Origin: Virgisporangium ochraceum
GTDB lineage: Bacteria; Actinomycetota; Actinomycetes; Mycobacteriales; Micromonosporaceae
Assembly: GCF_016863655.1 (NCBI RefSeq)
Contig: NZ_BOPH01000094.1
Span: forward strand, 1 to 64,000
Length of the DNA: 64,000 nucleotides
Direction of reading: 5' to 3'
Below, one piece after another: positions 50,757-59,076 of this stretch. Under the pieces are notes generated by a model, which made no database searches, had not been told where the DNA came from, and saw only the letters and a program-made list of their open reading frames with translations. Position 1 is the stretch's first letter, and each line of letters opens with the position of its first letter. Made by a program: the position numbers and the translations under genes.

Positions 50757-51248
50757 GCGGTAGCGGACGGTCGTGATGCTGCGCCAGGGTTCCGTGACGC
50801 CCTCGTCCAGCACGAAGCCGACGTGCTCGTAGAACCGGCGGGTGCGGGTACTGGGCTCGGCGACCCACAGGATGCACTCGGGGTAGCCGGCGGCGGCGAG
50901 CCAGCCGAGGGCATCGGCCATCAGCGCCTGCCCGATGCCCTTGCCGTGCCGGCTCGGCCGGACGTAGACAGCGTAGACCTCGCCGGCGCCGTCGACGCCC
51001 TCCCCGCGGGCCGGGCCGCTGACGGCGAAGCCGGCCACGCCGTTGTCGTCCTCGGCCACCATGAGGTGGCTGCCTTCCTGCGTGGCGATGCCGGCCCAGT
51101 TCTCCGTGCTGCGGTCGAGGTCGTAGCCGTCCATGACGTCGGGGATCCACCGGGAGTAGGTGTCGGCCCAGGTCTCCTTGTGGACCTCCGCGATGGCGCG
51201 GCCGTCGGCGGGCGTGGCGGAGCGGATCTCGAACGTCATCGGGGTCAT
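50727..51248 (-). CDS. GNAT family N-acetyltransferase
   Basis: A 173-residue GNAT protein: IRSATPADGRAIAEVHKETWADTYSRWIPD at the start and the acetyl-CoA loop VYAVYVRPSRHGKGIGQALMADALGWL (about 93-119), then FYEHVGFVLDEG. The substrate is unknown. Its ATG overlaps the TetR stop (ATGA), so it is co-expressed with the regulator. Its 3' end overlaps the AlaRS-like gene on the other strand by 30 bp. Confidence 0.9.
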   Translation of the reverse strand: MTPMTFEIRSATPADGRAIAEVHKETWADTYSRWIPDVMDGYDLDRSTENWAGIATQEGSHLMVAEDDNGVAGFAVSGPARGEGVDGAGEVYAVYVRPSRHGKGIGQALMADALGWLAAAGYPECILWVAEPSTRTRRFYEHVGFVLDEGVTEPWRSITTVRYRLPLVQQRDH

Positions 51249-51871
51249 GGGCGAAGCATAGGCATCAATGCGTTGTCGACAAGTCGTTTCGGGTAGCCCT
51301 CGTCGACCTCGCCGCCGCACACCTTGGAGCGGTACATCATCATCGCCGGGCCGAGGTCGGCCAGCAGGTCGATGTCGGTGTCGGCGCGGACCTCGCCGCG
51401 GGCGACACCGCGCCGCAGCACCTCGGCGGTGACCGACCGGCTCGGGTCGAACACCAGGCGCTGCACCAGTTCGTGGAACACCTTCGCGTGGTCGTGCTCG
51501 ATCTCGTTCATGATCGCGCGGAGCGCGCAGCCGGGCGGTGAGTACATCGCCTCGCGGACTCGCTCGATGAGGAACAGCAGCTCCTTGCGGATGTCGCCGA
51601 GGTCGGGCACGCCGGGCGGGTCGGGCAGCGTGCTCTCGATCGCCGCGACGACCAGATCCTCCTTGGACGCCCACCGGCGGTAGAGCGCGGCCTTGCCGGT
51701 GTGGGCGCAGGCGGCCACGCCCTCCATGGTGAGGCGGCGCCATCCGACGTCGCGGAGCTGGTCGAGCGCGGCGGAGAAGATGGCGCGTAGCAGAGCTTCC
51801 CCGCGACGGCGGGTACCCGGTTCGCTACTCGACATGTCGGCTGGCGGGGCCGTCATCGTCTCCTCCGTCAC
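51245..51871 (-). CDS. TetR-family transcriptional regulator
   Basis: A 208-residue repressor: N-terminal HTH at about 25-72 (AALDQLRDVGWRRLTMEGVAACAHTGKAALYRRWASKEDLV), followed by a helical ligand-binding domain resembling the TetR_C_11 type. It diverges from a DHA2 exporter gene with an obvious palindromic operator in the 101-bp gap and is co-translated with a GNAT gene, so it most likely represses itself, the acetyltransferase and the exporter until a drug-like ligand binds. Confidence 0.92.
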   Translation of the reverse strand: MTEETMTAPPADMSSSEPGTRRRGEALLRAIFSAALDQLRDVGWRRLTMEGVAACAHTGKAALYRRWASKEDLVVAAIESTLPDPPGVPDLGDIRKELLFLIERVREAMYSPPGCALRAIMNEIEHDHAKVFHELVQRLVFDPSRSVTAEVLRRGVARGEVRADTDIDLLADLGPAMMMYRSKVCGGEVDEGYPKRLVDNALMPMLRP

Positions 51872-51926
51872 ACCTCTTAAAAGACGCTTGCGTTCACTAT
51901 CGACTCCAGGTTAGCGTCGCTCCGTT

Positions 51927-51944
51927 GTGAACGCTACCGTTCAC
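51927..51944. promoter_or_regulatory. TetR operator palindrome
   Basis: GTGAACG-CTAC-CGTTCAC: perfect 7-nt arms, with another half site CGTTCAC at 51892-51898. It lies between the divergent TetR and exporter starts. Confidence 0.78.
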
Positions 51945-51972
51945 TACCGTGCGACCCGGGGGAGTTTCTCTA

Positions 51973-53544
51973 GTGTCTACCTCACAACTCGCGGCGCCAA
52001 CACCAGCGCCGTCATCGGGTGCCAAGGGCGAGGCCTCGGAGCGGCGCAAACGCATCGCGCTCCTGGTGATCGCCACCACCCAGCTCATGGTCGTCCTCGA
52101 CGCGACGATCGTGAACATCGCGCTGCCGCACATCCAGACGGCGCTCGGCTTCTCGACCACCAGCCTGTCGTGGGTGCTCAACGCCTACACGCTCACGTTC
52201 GGCGGTCTGCTGCTGCTCGGCGGCCGCGCGGGCGACCTGCTCGGCCGGCGTCGCGTGCTGATGACCGGCATCGCCCTGTTCATCCTGGCCTCGCTGCTCG
52301 GCGGGTTCGCACAGGAGTCGTGGCAGCTGCTCGCCGCGCGCGTGCTCCAGGGCATCGGGGGCGCCATCGCCTCGCCGACCGCGCTCGCGCTGGTCACCAC
52401 CACGTTCAAGGAGGGTCCGGAGCGCAACCGGGCGTTCGGGGTGTTCGCCGCGGTCTCCGTCGGTGGGTCGGCGATCGGCCTGCTGGCCGGCGGCATGCTC
52501 ACCGAGTGGCTCGACTGGCGCTGGGTGTTCTTCGTCAACGTGCCGATCGGCGTGCTGATCATGGTGCTGGCCCCGATGTTCGTCGACGAGTCCGAACGCC
52601 ACACCGGCCGGCCCGACATCGCCGGCGCGCTCACGTCGACGCTGGGCATGGCCTCGCTCGTCTACGGCTTCATCCGTGCCGCCGACGACGGCTGGCGTGA
52701 CTCCTGGACGCTCGCCGCGTTCGGTGTCGCCGGGGTGCTGCTCGCCGCGTTCGTGCTCATCGAGTCGCGCACGAAGGAGCCGATCACGCCACTGCGCCTG
52801 TTCGCCGACCGCAACCGCGCCGGCTCCTACGCGATCATGCTCAGCGTCGCCGCGGCCATGTTCGGCATGTTCTTCTTCATCACGCTGTTCGTGCAGAACG
52901 TGCTCGGCTACACGCCGATCCAGTCCGGCCTGTCGTTCCTGCCGGTCTCGGTGGCCATCTTCATCGCGGCGGGGCTCACGAGCCGGTTGCTGCCGCGGTT
53001 CGGGCCCAAGCCGTTCATGGTGGTCGGCACGCTCCTGTCGGGCGCTGGCATGGTGTGGCTGTCGCTGATCGACACCAGTTCCACCTACGTCACCGGGGTG
53101 CTCGGTCCGACGGTGCTGTTCGGCTTCGGCATGGGTCTGAACTTCGTCACGCTGACGCTCACCGCGGTGTCCGGCGTGGCCCAGGAGGACTCGGGTGCGG
53201 CGTCCGGGCTGCTCAACGCGACCCAGCAGGTGGGTGGCTCACTCGGTCTGTCCATCCTGGTCACCGTGTTCGGTACGGCCAGCCGCAACGAGGCCGAAAC
53301 CCAGGTGCCGGCGTTCATGGCCGGCGCGTCGCCCGAGCAGCAGGCCCAGTTCGCCCAGACCGGTCAGCTGCCCCCGCCGTGGGGCCACGAGATCCTGGCG
53401 TCCGGCATCTCGAGCGCGTTCCTGGCGGCCGTCGGCCTCTTCACGGTGGCCTTCGTCATCGCGGTGGCAGTGATCAAGGCCCGCAAGACCGACCTCGACC
53501 GCCTCCGCGGCCAGCAGGACGGCGCTCCCGCCGCCCTCCACTGA
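51973..53544 (+). CDS. DHA2-family MFS multidrug exporter (14 TMS)
   Basis: A 523-residue EmrB/QacA-type proton antiporter: LMVVLDATIVNIALPHIQTALGFSTTSLSWVLNAYTLTFGGLLLLGGRAGDLLGRRR covers the first two helices and motif A, with motif D1/C later (VLQGIGGAIASPTALALVTTTF; NVPIGVLIM). About 14 membrane segments. GTG 51973 is preceded by GGGGGAG; an upstream GTG at 51949 is possible but lies near the operator. Controlled by the TetR gene next to it. Confidence 0.93.
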   Translation: MSTSQLAAPTPAPSSGAKGEASERRKRIALLVIATTQLMVVLDATIVNIALPHIQTALGFSTTSLSWVLNAYTLTFGGLLLLGGRAGDLLGRRRVLMTGIALFILASLLGGFAQESWQLLAARVLQGIGGAIASPTALALVTTTFKEGPERNRAFGVFAAVSVGGSAIGLLAGGMLTEWLDWRWVFFVNVPIGVLIMVLAPMFVDESERHTGRPDIAGALTSTLGMASLVYGFIRAADDGWRDSWTLAAFGVAGVLLAAFVLIESRTKEPITPLRLFADRNRAGSYAIMLSVAAAMFGMFFFITLFVQNVLGYTPIQSGLSFLPVSVAIFIAAGLTSRLLPRFGPKPFMVVGTLLSGAGMVWLSLIDTSSTYVTGVLGPTVLFGFGMGLNFVTLTLTAVSGVAQEDSGAASGLLNATQQVGGSLGLSILVTVFGTASRNEAETQVPAFMAGASPEQQAQFAQTGQLPPPWGHEILASGISSAFLAAVGLFTVAFVIAVAVIKARKTDLDRLRGQQDGAPAALH

Positions 53545-53562
53545 TCCCCGCGGTCGATCGTG

Positions 53563-53596
53563 GACTCCCGGGAACGCCACGGCGCGCCCGGGAGTC
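53563..53596. terminator. Hairpin after the DHA2 exporter gene
   Basis: The arms GACTCCCGGG (53563-53572) and CCCGGGAGTC (53587-53596) are perfect with a 14-nt loop, 18 bp past the stop. The 266-bp gap up to the hydrolase stop holds nothing else recognised. Confidence 0.65.
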
Positions 53597-53810
53597 GACG
53601 CTCCCCCTAGGGTGCACGCTCCCCGAACCGCACGCACCGTGGACGTCGCGATCGGGGTTGGCGCTTGTCGCCAGCGGTGATCAGAGGTGGCCGGCGAGAT
53701 CGGCGCCGATGCCGGTCAGTGGCGGGTGGCCGGGGCGGGTCAGGCCGCGGTGGCGGGGAGCCGCCGGCTACCCGGATCGAGACGGAACCTCCCGCGCCAC
53801 GTCAGCTTCG

Positions 53811-54611
53811 TCAGTTCCTGAAGTGGCGGGCCAGCACCGGCGCCAGCGCGGCCGGCTTGACGATGTGGGTCTGGCCCGGGAGGTCGTGGTGTTCGGCGCC
53901 CGGGATCACGGCCGCCAGCTCGCGCATCGCGGTTCGCATCCAACGCGGGCTCTTCGTGCCGGCGACCACCGCGGTCGGCACGGTGACGCCGGCCCAGCGG
54001 TCGCGGGGCAGCGGCTCACCGCGCTGCAGCGGGGCGGTGAAGCCGGTGTCGTAGGGAAGGGTGTGCGCGACCGCCTTCAGCTTCGACCACGCGGGCATCA
54101 GGTGCATCATCGCCACCACGAACCCGGGCAGGCCGACGCCCTTCGACATGAACAGCGACACCGCGGCGCCGCGCCTGCCCTGTGCCACCAGGGTGTCCAT
54201 TGTGGACTCGTAGTCGTCGGGGATGAGCCTGCGGCTGCGGTCTACGACGTACGGGACCTCGTACAGGGCCAGCTTGCGTACCGGGAGACCCGCTGCCACC
54301 GCGTCGAGGGCGAGCGCGCCGCCCGACGAGATCCCGTAGAGGTAGGGGTCGCCGCCGGCCTCCTTCACCAGCGCCTCCAGGTCCTCGTACTCGCGCTCCA
54401 CGGCGTAGGGCGCGGTGTCGCCGCTCTCGCCGCGGCCCCGCCGGTCGTAGGTGTACACGGTGAACCGGTCGGCGAGCGCGTCGGCCAGGGCGTCGTTCGG
54501 ACCGTTGCCGCGGTAGCACATCGCACCGTCGACGAGGATCAGGGCAGGGCCGGAACCTTTGCGTTCGAAGGCGATCCGCGTTCCGTCGGCGGAGGTGAGG
54601 TACTCGGTCAC
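53811..54611 (-). CDS. Alpha/beta-fold hydrolase
   Basis: A 266-residue hydrolase with the nucleophile elbow GISSGG (Ser95), the HG-type oxyanion region VDGAMCYRG, and His near 250 (LPGQTHIVKP). Substrate unknown. It is the third gene of an ArsR / SRPBCC / hydrolase operon (37-bp gap), so it is likely induced with them. Confidence 0.87.
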   Translation of the reverse strand: MTEYLTSADGTRIAFERKGSGPALILVDGAMCYRGNGPNDALADALADRFTVYTYDRRGRGESGDTAPYAVEREYEDLEALVKEAGGDPYLYGISSGGALALDAVAAGLPVRKLALYEVPYVVDRSRRLIPDDYESTMDTLVAQGRRGAAVSLFMSKGVGLPGFVVAMMHLMPAWSKLKAVAHTLPYDTGFTAPLQRGEPLPRDRWAGVTVPTAVVAGTKSPRWMRTAMRELAAVIPGAEHHDLPGQTHIVKPAALAPVLARHFRN

Positions 54612-54648
54612 GTCGAAGACCTTTCTGGGACGGGCGTGAGCGCGGTCG

Positions 54649-55362
54649 TCATGTGAGTGCTCCGTCGAGCCAGTGCTGCCAGTCGGATTCGGTGTCGTCG
54701 CCGGCGAACACGTGGTGGGCGGCGATCATCCGGCCGCCGAAGCCGCGCAGGAACCGGTACAGCGCGTGGGGGGTGCGCACACCGAGGGTGTCGCGGTTCT
54801 CGAAGTACACGGTTCCAACGGCGGAGGGTATTCCCCGGCCGGCCAGGCTTACGCCGTCTCCTCTCCTTCGCAACGCGACCGAGAGCGAGTGCCAGGCGGC
54901 CTCCCACTCGACGACGGCCGGGCCGAAAACCGTGACGGGACGGGCGGTGCGGCCGGCGAAGTGGTGGAGATACTCGACGAGCGTGCGGTGGAACATGGCG
55001 TTGCCGAACGTCATCGCGTCGTACTCGGCCTCCCAGTCGTCGCCGGGGAGGAAGCCGCTCGTGACCGTGCGGATGACGGTGCTGCCGTTGGCGCGGCCCT
55101 CGATGAGGAACTCGAACGCGACGAAGCGGCCGTCTTCTGCCGGGTCGCTGGCGTAGGCGAGCCTCGCGTTCGGCTCCCAGGCGGTGACCCGGTGCTCCGG
55201 CGTGTAGTCGCCGAACGCCGTGCGCACGGTCCTTCCGGGCTCGACCTCGGAGCGGCCCATGAACCAGGAGTCGATGCCGGGTCCGGTGGCGATGGCGTCC
55301 CAGACCTGCTCGGGCGTGGCGTCGACGGTCAGGTCGGTCTCGTTGCTGAAGTCCCTACTCAT
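54649..55362 (-). CDS. SRPBCC (AHSA1/START-like) domain protein
   Basis: A 237-residue protein. The first half is an AHSA1-type SRPBCC domain: DFSNETDLTVDATPEQVWDAIATGPGIDSWFMG, AYASDPAEDGRFVAFEFLIEG and GFLPGDDWEAEYDAMTFG. The second half looks like a second degenerate copy (EWEAAWHSLSVALRR onward). The fold binds hydrophobic ligands. The start overlaps the ArsR gene end by 8 bp; ArsR-SRPBCC pairs are common and functionally linked. Confidence 0.87.
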   Translation of the reverse strand: MSRDFSNETDLTVDATPEQVWDAIATGPGIDSWFMGRSEVEPGRTVRTAFGDYTPEHRVTAWEPNARLAYASDPAEDGRFVAFEFLIEGRANGSTVIRTVTSGFLPGDDWEAEYDAMTFGNAMFHRTLVEYLHHFAGRTARPVTVFGPAVVEWEAAWHSLSVALRRRGDGVSLAGRGIPSAVGTVYFENRDTLGVRTPHALYRFLRGFGGRMIAAHHVFAGDDTESDWQHWLDGALT

Positions 55363-55927
55363 GGGGCACCGGGTGGACGGCGACCACCAGCCGGTAGGCC
55401 CGCCCGTCGTCGTCGTGGTAGCGGCTCACCAGGTTCGTGACCGCCTCGGCCAGGTCGGCGGCGAAGGCCGCCCGCTCCCGCGGCGATGCGAACCGCACCT
55501 CCCCGTCGATGCCGAACGTGGCGACCGGCTTGCCGGCCTTCGTGGCGCCGGTGATGAGCGCACCGACGTCGCGGACGAGCCGCGCCGCGAGCGCGAGCAG
55601 CCAGCGGGCGGAGAGGCGGTCGGGCGCCCTGTCGGGGTCGGGGGCGACCTCCTTGAGGACGGCGGGGGAGATGACATAGCTGGCGGCCGTGGCCCGCAGG
55701 ACCCGCTCTGTCATGTTGCCCTTGCGCCGCTCCTCGACCAGCTCGACGAGGCCGTGCTTCTCCAGCTCGCGGAGGTGGTAGTTCACCTTCTGCCGGGGCA
55801 GGCCGACGGCGGTGGCGAGTGCGGTGGCGGACAGCGGCTCCACGAGCGCGGCGAGCAGCCGGCTCCGCATCGGATCGAGCGACACCCCGGCCGCGACCGG
55901 ATCCTCGATGACGGCAACGTCGAACAT
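55355..55927 (-). CDS. ArsR-type winged-helix regulator
   Basis: A 190-residue regulator: wHTH at about 15-75 (SRLLAALVEPLSATALATAVGLPRQKVNYHLRELEKHGLVELVEERRKG), then a helical C-terminal half. No metal-binding Cys pair is seen, so a non-metal ligand is likely. It starts the ArsR / SRPBCC / hydrolase operon. The ATG at 55927 is chosen; the frame is open far upstream but enters the operator palindrome. Confidence 0.87.
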   Translation of the reverse strand: MFDVAVIEDPVAAGVSLDPMRSRLLAALVEPLSATALATAVGLPRQKVNYHLRELEKHGLVELVEERRKGNMTERVLRATAASYVISPAVLKEVAPDPDRAPDRLSARWLLALAARLVRDVGALITGATKAGKPVATFGIDGEVRFASPRERAAFAADLAEAVTNLVSRYHDDDGRAYRLVVAVHPVPHE

Positions 55928-55941
55928 GTCGTCGACGGTGT

Positions 55942-55983
55942 CACCGACAAATCTGATTGTCAAGACAGCTTGTTTTGTCGGTG
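55942..55983. promoter_or_regulatory. Nested operator palindrome and promoter of the ArsR operon
   Basis: Outer arms CACCGACAAA (55942-55951) and TTTGTCGGTG (55974-55983) are perfect and enclose a centred TGTCAAGACA (55958-55967). On the minus strand, a TTGACA hexamer lies inside the element, 35 bp before the ATG. It is AT-rich for this genome and very likely the autoregulatory site. Confidence 0.7.
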
Positions 55984-55997
55984 GGCCGCTCGCGCGC

Positions 55998-56068
55998 CGA
56001 TCTTGCAGTGGTGGCCGGGACGAATGGGGTCTCGGCGGGGCAAATGGGCGGCCGTGAGTGCAAGATCG
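55998..56068. repeat. Dispersed palindromic element, family A copy 3
   Basis: The arms 55998-56016 and 56050-56068 match copies 1 and 2 except for a few positions in the inner half (CGATCTTGCAGTGGTGGCC / GGCCGTGAGTGCAAGATCG) around a 33-nt loop. The outer 10-11 bases of both arms are unchanged. Confidence 0.85.
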
Positions 56069-56378
56069 GCGCGGGAGCGGCGTGGCGGCGGGCGGGGAGG
56101 GCGTGGTGGCGGGCGGGGCCGGCGGAGTGCGGCGGCCGGAGGGGGTCGTGGCGGCGGGCCGGGAGCGGCGGGCGGAGGTGTGGCGGCGGGCTGGAGTGGC
56201 GGCGGGGCCTGCGGGGTGGCGGCGTGGTGGCGGGCTGGGCGTGGCGACGGGCTGGGCGCGCGGGGCGGAGGTGTGGCGGCAGGGTGCCGGGTAGAGGCGC
56301 GGCTGCGGTAGGGGCGGCGGGCAGAGCGCGCGGGCAGAGCGCGCGGGCAGGGTACGGCGGGCCGTCGGGGTGCTTCTT

Positions 56379-56440
56379 GATCGCCGTCCGCGGAAAGAAG
56401 GTGGAGCCACGCTCCAGGTTGCTTCCTGGGATCGCGATCT
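56379..56440. repeat. Palindromic element, family B copy 2
   Basis: It begins GATCGCCGTCCG like copy 1 (32110), followed by GGAAAGAAGGTGGAGCC and TTGCTTCC, and ends GCGATCT. Same length (about 62 nt) and same order of parts as copy 1, but more diverged inside. Confidence 0.5.
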
Positions 56441-56520
56441 TGGCAGAGCGTGGCGGAGCGCGGAGCGCGGAGCGCAGCGCGTGGCGGAGCGCGGAGCGGT
56501 GGCGGCGAGCGGTGGTGGTG

Positions 56521-57759
56521 TCAGAGGGCGTCGTCCAGTAGTGGGGCCAGATCGCCTCGTGCGATTACCTCGACGGTGTCGAGCGCCAGCCACGATGCCA
56601 GGGTCCGCAGCTCCTCCGCCAGTTCCGCGGCCACCTCCCCGGTCGCCCGTCCGGGTTCGGCGTGGGCGGCCTGCACGAGGAGCGTCCCGTGGGGGCGGTC
56701 GGCCTTCAGGTCCACACGGGCCACGAGCTCGTCACCCAGCAGGAAGGGCAGCACGTAGTAGCCGTACGCGCGTTTCTCGGGCTTCACGTACAGCTCGAAG
56801 CTGTGCCGGAAACCGAACAGGCGCTCGACCCGGTCGCGTTCGAAGAGGAGGGAGTCGAACGGGCAGAGCAGGGTGCGGGCCCGCACCGGGCCGCTCGGCA
56901 CGCCGGCCGTCGGCACGTAGGCCTGGTCGCGCCAGCCCTCCACGCGCACGGGTTCCAGCGAACCGGCCTCGACCAGTTCGGCGATGCGGGCACGGATCAC
57001 CGGCGCCCGCACGTGGGTGATCACCGTGGAGACGAAGAAGTAGTAGCCGATCTCCTTGGCGGTCGCCACCCCGAGGGCGGTGGCCGCGTGCAGGACCATC
57101 GCCCGCTGCGCCTCCTCCTCGGTAGGGGTCGGCAGGGCCAGGACGTCGGCCGGGATCACGCGTTCGGTGAGGTCGTACTGGCGCTGGCTGTTCTTCCGGC
57201 CGGCTGCGGCCAGCCGCCCGCAGTTGAAGAGGCCGTCGAGGGCTGACTTGCCGTCGGACAGGCTGTCCCACAGCACCGTCGACTCCGCGTACCGGCTGAG
57301 GTCGCGTTCGCGGCGGGCGGGGTCGGCGAGTTCGGTGAAGGTCAGCGGGCCGCGGTGGTCCACTTCCGATTGGACCGCGTGCAGGTAGCCCGGTCGCTCC
57401 CGGTCCAGCCGCTCGACGAGACCCAGCCACCACTTGCTCTTCTCGTACCGGTCCATCTGCCAGCGCACCAGCGGGTGGAACTCGATCGGCAGGATCGACG
57501 CCGCGTGTCCGAAGTACTCGAACGCCTCATGGCGTTTGTACATCAGGTCGTCGAGCAGGCGCGTGGGGTACGGGCCGAGCCGCGAGTACAGCGTCAGGTA
57601 CTGCGCGCGCACGAGCACGGTGACCGCGTCGATCTGCACCGCGCCCAGCCGGCGCACCACGTCCCGTAGATGTCTCGACGTCGGCCTGGCCGGCCGCGCC
57701 CTGCCGAAACCCTGCGCGTGCAACGCGATCCTGCGCGCCTGCGGCCCCGAGATGTCCAT
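56521..57759 (-). CDS. AlkZ/YcaQ-type winged-helix DNA glycosylase (HTH_42)
   Basis: A 412-residue protein of the HTH_42 superfamily. LRDVVRRLGAVQIDAVTVL (31-49) carries the Q-I-D motif (Gln42, Asp44) where YcaQ and AlkZ have their catalytic QxD/QxQ residues. Also present are YEYFGHAASILP-like EYFGHAASILPIEFHPLVRW and CPFDSLLFERDRVERLFGF. Relatives unhook DNA interstrand crosslinks or excise alkylated bases. It lies 10 bp after dinB in the same direction, supporting a role in repair. Confidence 0.88.
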   Translation of the reverse strand: MDISGPQARRIALHAQGFGRARPARPTSRHLRDVVRRLGAVQIDAVTVLVRAQYLTLYSRLGPYPTRLLDDLMYKRHEAFEYFGHAASILPIEFHPLVRWQMDRYEKSKWWLGLVERLDRERPGYLHAVQSEVDHRGPLTFTELADPARRERDLSRYAESTVLWDSLSDGKSALDGLFNCGRLAAAGRKNSQRQYDLTERVIPADVLALPTPTEEEAQRAMVLHAATALGVATAKEIGYYFFVSTVITHVRAPVIRARIAELVEAGSLEPVRVEGWRDQAYVPTAGVPSGPVRARTLLCPFDSLLFERDRVERLFGFRHSFELYVKPEKRAYGYYVLPFLLGDELVARVDLKADRPHGTLLVQAAHAEPGRATGEVAAELAEELRTLASWLALDTVEVIARGDLAPLLDDAL

Positions 57760-57769
57760 CCCACGCAGG

Positions 57770-58957
57770 CTAGTCCGGCAGCAGCGGCACCGCAGGGGCA
57801 AGGTCGCGGCCCACCATCGCCGCCCGGGTGACCGCGCGCGAGCCGAACCGGTCACGGACCGCGTCGACCGCGGCGTCGAGGCTCGTGCCGGCGTGGGCGT
57901 CGAGGGGCAGGGCCAACTGGACCGCGCTGTCGTCGTCGAGGTTGCTCACCGCGACGCCGACGAGCGTGATGCCGTGCTCCTCGATGAGCGGACGGGCGGC
58001 CACCAGGAGGCGGCGGGCAGCGTCGAGCACCGTCGGCGTGTGCGAGGTCGCCTGCACGAGCGTGTGCGACCGCGTGACCCGCGTGCGGTAGTCGTGGAAG
58101 CGCAGCCGGATGGTGACCGTGTGCCCCACCCGGTGGGCGGCCCGCATCCGCCGGGTCACCCGGTCGACCAGCGCGGCCAGGATCGCCTCCAGTTCGGCCT
58201 GCGAGCGCGGACGTCGTCCGATCGCCGCCTGCGCACCCATCGACCGCCGACGGCGGCCGACCTCGACGCGGCGCGGGTCCTTCCCGGTGGCCAGCGCGTG
58301 CAGGTGCCGGCCCGTGTGCGCGCCCAGCATCGAGACCAGCGCCGCCAGCCCCACGTTGGCGACCCGGCCGACCGTGACGATGCCCCGCTCGCGCAGCTTG
58401 CCGGCCGTGACCGGCCCGACGCCCCACAGCCGCTCGACCGGCAACGGGTGCAGGAACTCGAGCTCGCCGTCGGGCGGCACGAGGAGCAGCCCGTCGGGCT
58501 TCGCGACGCCGCTGGCCACCTTGGCCAGGAACTTGGTGCGGGCCACCCCGACCGTGATGGGCAGACCGACCCGCTCACGCACGTCTCGCCGCAGCTTCTC
58601 GGCGATCCCGACGGGCGGCCCGGCGATGCGACGCAGCCCGCCCACGTCGAGGAACGCCTCGTCGATCGACAGGCCCTCGACCATCGGCGTGGTGTCGCGG
58701 AACACCTCGAACACCGCCCTGCTGGCCGCGGAGTAGGCCGACATGCGCGGCGGCACCACGACCGCGTGCGGGCACAGGGCCATCGCCTGCCGCCCGCCCA
58801 TCGCCGTGCGGACCCCGCGCGCCTTCGCCTCGTAGCTGCAGGCGAGCACGACCCCGCCGCCGACGATGACCGGCCGGCCGCGCAGACGCGGATCGTCGCG
58901 CTGCTCGACGGACGCATAGAAGGCGTCGAGGTCGGCATGCAGGATCGACGCGTCCAC
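57770..58957 (-). CDS. dinB: DNA polymerase IV
   Basis: A 395-residue Y-family translesion polymerase: LHADLDAFYASVEQ (metal Asp), CSYEAKARGVRTAM, and the catalytic SIDEAFLDVGG. A thumb with helix-hairpin-helix (LWGVGPVTAGKLRERGI) and the little finger follow. The C-terminal part contains QLALPLD, a beta-clamp binding motif of the QLxLPL type. It copies damaged DNA with low fidelity. GTG start 58957; the AlkZ-like gene follows 10 bp downstream as a repair operon. Confidence 0.95.
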   Translation of the reverse strand: MDASILHADLDAFYASVEQRDDPRLRGRPVIVGGGVVLACSYEAKARGVRTAMGGRQAMALCPHAVVVPPRMSAYSAASRAVFEVFRDTTPMVEGLSIDEAFLDVGGLRRIAGPPVGIAEKLRRDVRERVGLPITVGVARTKFLAKVASGVAKPDGLLLVPPDGELEFLHPLPVERLWGVGPVTAGKLRERGIVTVGRVANVGLAALVSMLGAHTGRHLHALATGKDPRRVEVGRRRRSMGAQAAIGRRPRSQAELEAILAALVDRVTRRMRAAHRVGHTVTIRLRFHDYRTRVTRSHTLVQATSHTPTVLDAARRLLVAARPLIEEHGITLVGVAVSNLDDDSAVQLALPLDAHAGTSLDAAVDAVRDRFGSRAVTRAAMVGRDLAPAVPLLPD

Positions 58958-59027
58958 GACGCAGATGATCGCACACCTGTTCTAATTCGTCACGAAGATC
59001 TGCAACATTCCTGCACGTCGATGTTTA

Positions 59028-59076
59028 TTGACTTGTCGGACACGCGTTCCTAATGTCCGAGGAAAGGCCTTTCCTC
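59028..59076 (+). promoter_or_regulatory. Promoter and operator of the first pectate lyase operon
   Basis: TTGACT (59028-59033), 17-bp spacer, TAATGT (59051-59056), then the perfect palindrome GAGGAAAGGCCTTTCCTC (59059-59076), which would cover the transcription start. The same layout occurs upstream of the 63260 gene and, weaker, the 63470 gene. GGCATTTCA follows both here and at the 63260 gene. Confidence 0.75.

Larger units (their letters stand above)
55984..56520. other. Gene-free GC-rich region with palindromes
   Basis: More than 500 bp with no believable gene. It holds the third family A element (55998-56068), about 300 bp of G-rich low-complexity sequence dominated by GGCGGCGGGC-type repeats, the second family B element (56379-56440), and GGAGCGCGGAGCG-type repeats (56455-56510). 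Frames through it encode only Arg/Gly/Ala/Trp-rich sequence. Confidence 0.7.

Noticed and set aside
53545..53810. A small gene between the DHA2 exporter and the hydrolase
   Set aside because: Only the hairpin at 53563-53596 is clear; frames are low-complexity Arg/Pro/Gly and run into the exporter's or hydrolase's other frames.
55957..56541. Open frame through the G-rich intergenic region
   Set aside because: Encodes only Trp/Arg/Gly/Ala low-complexity sequence and crosses two palindromic elements.
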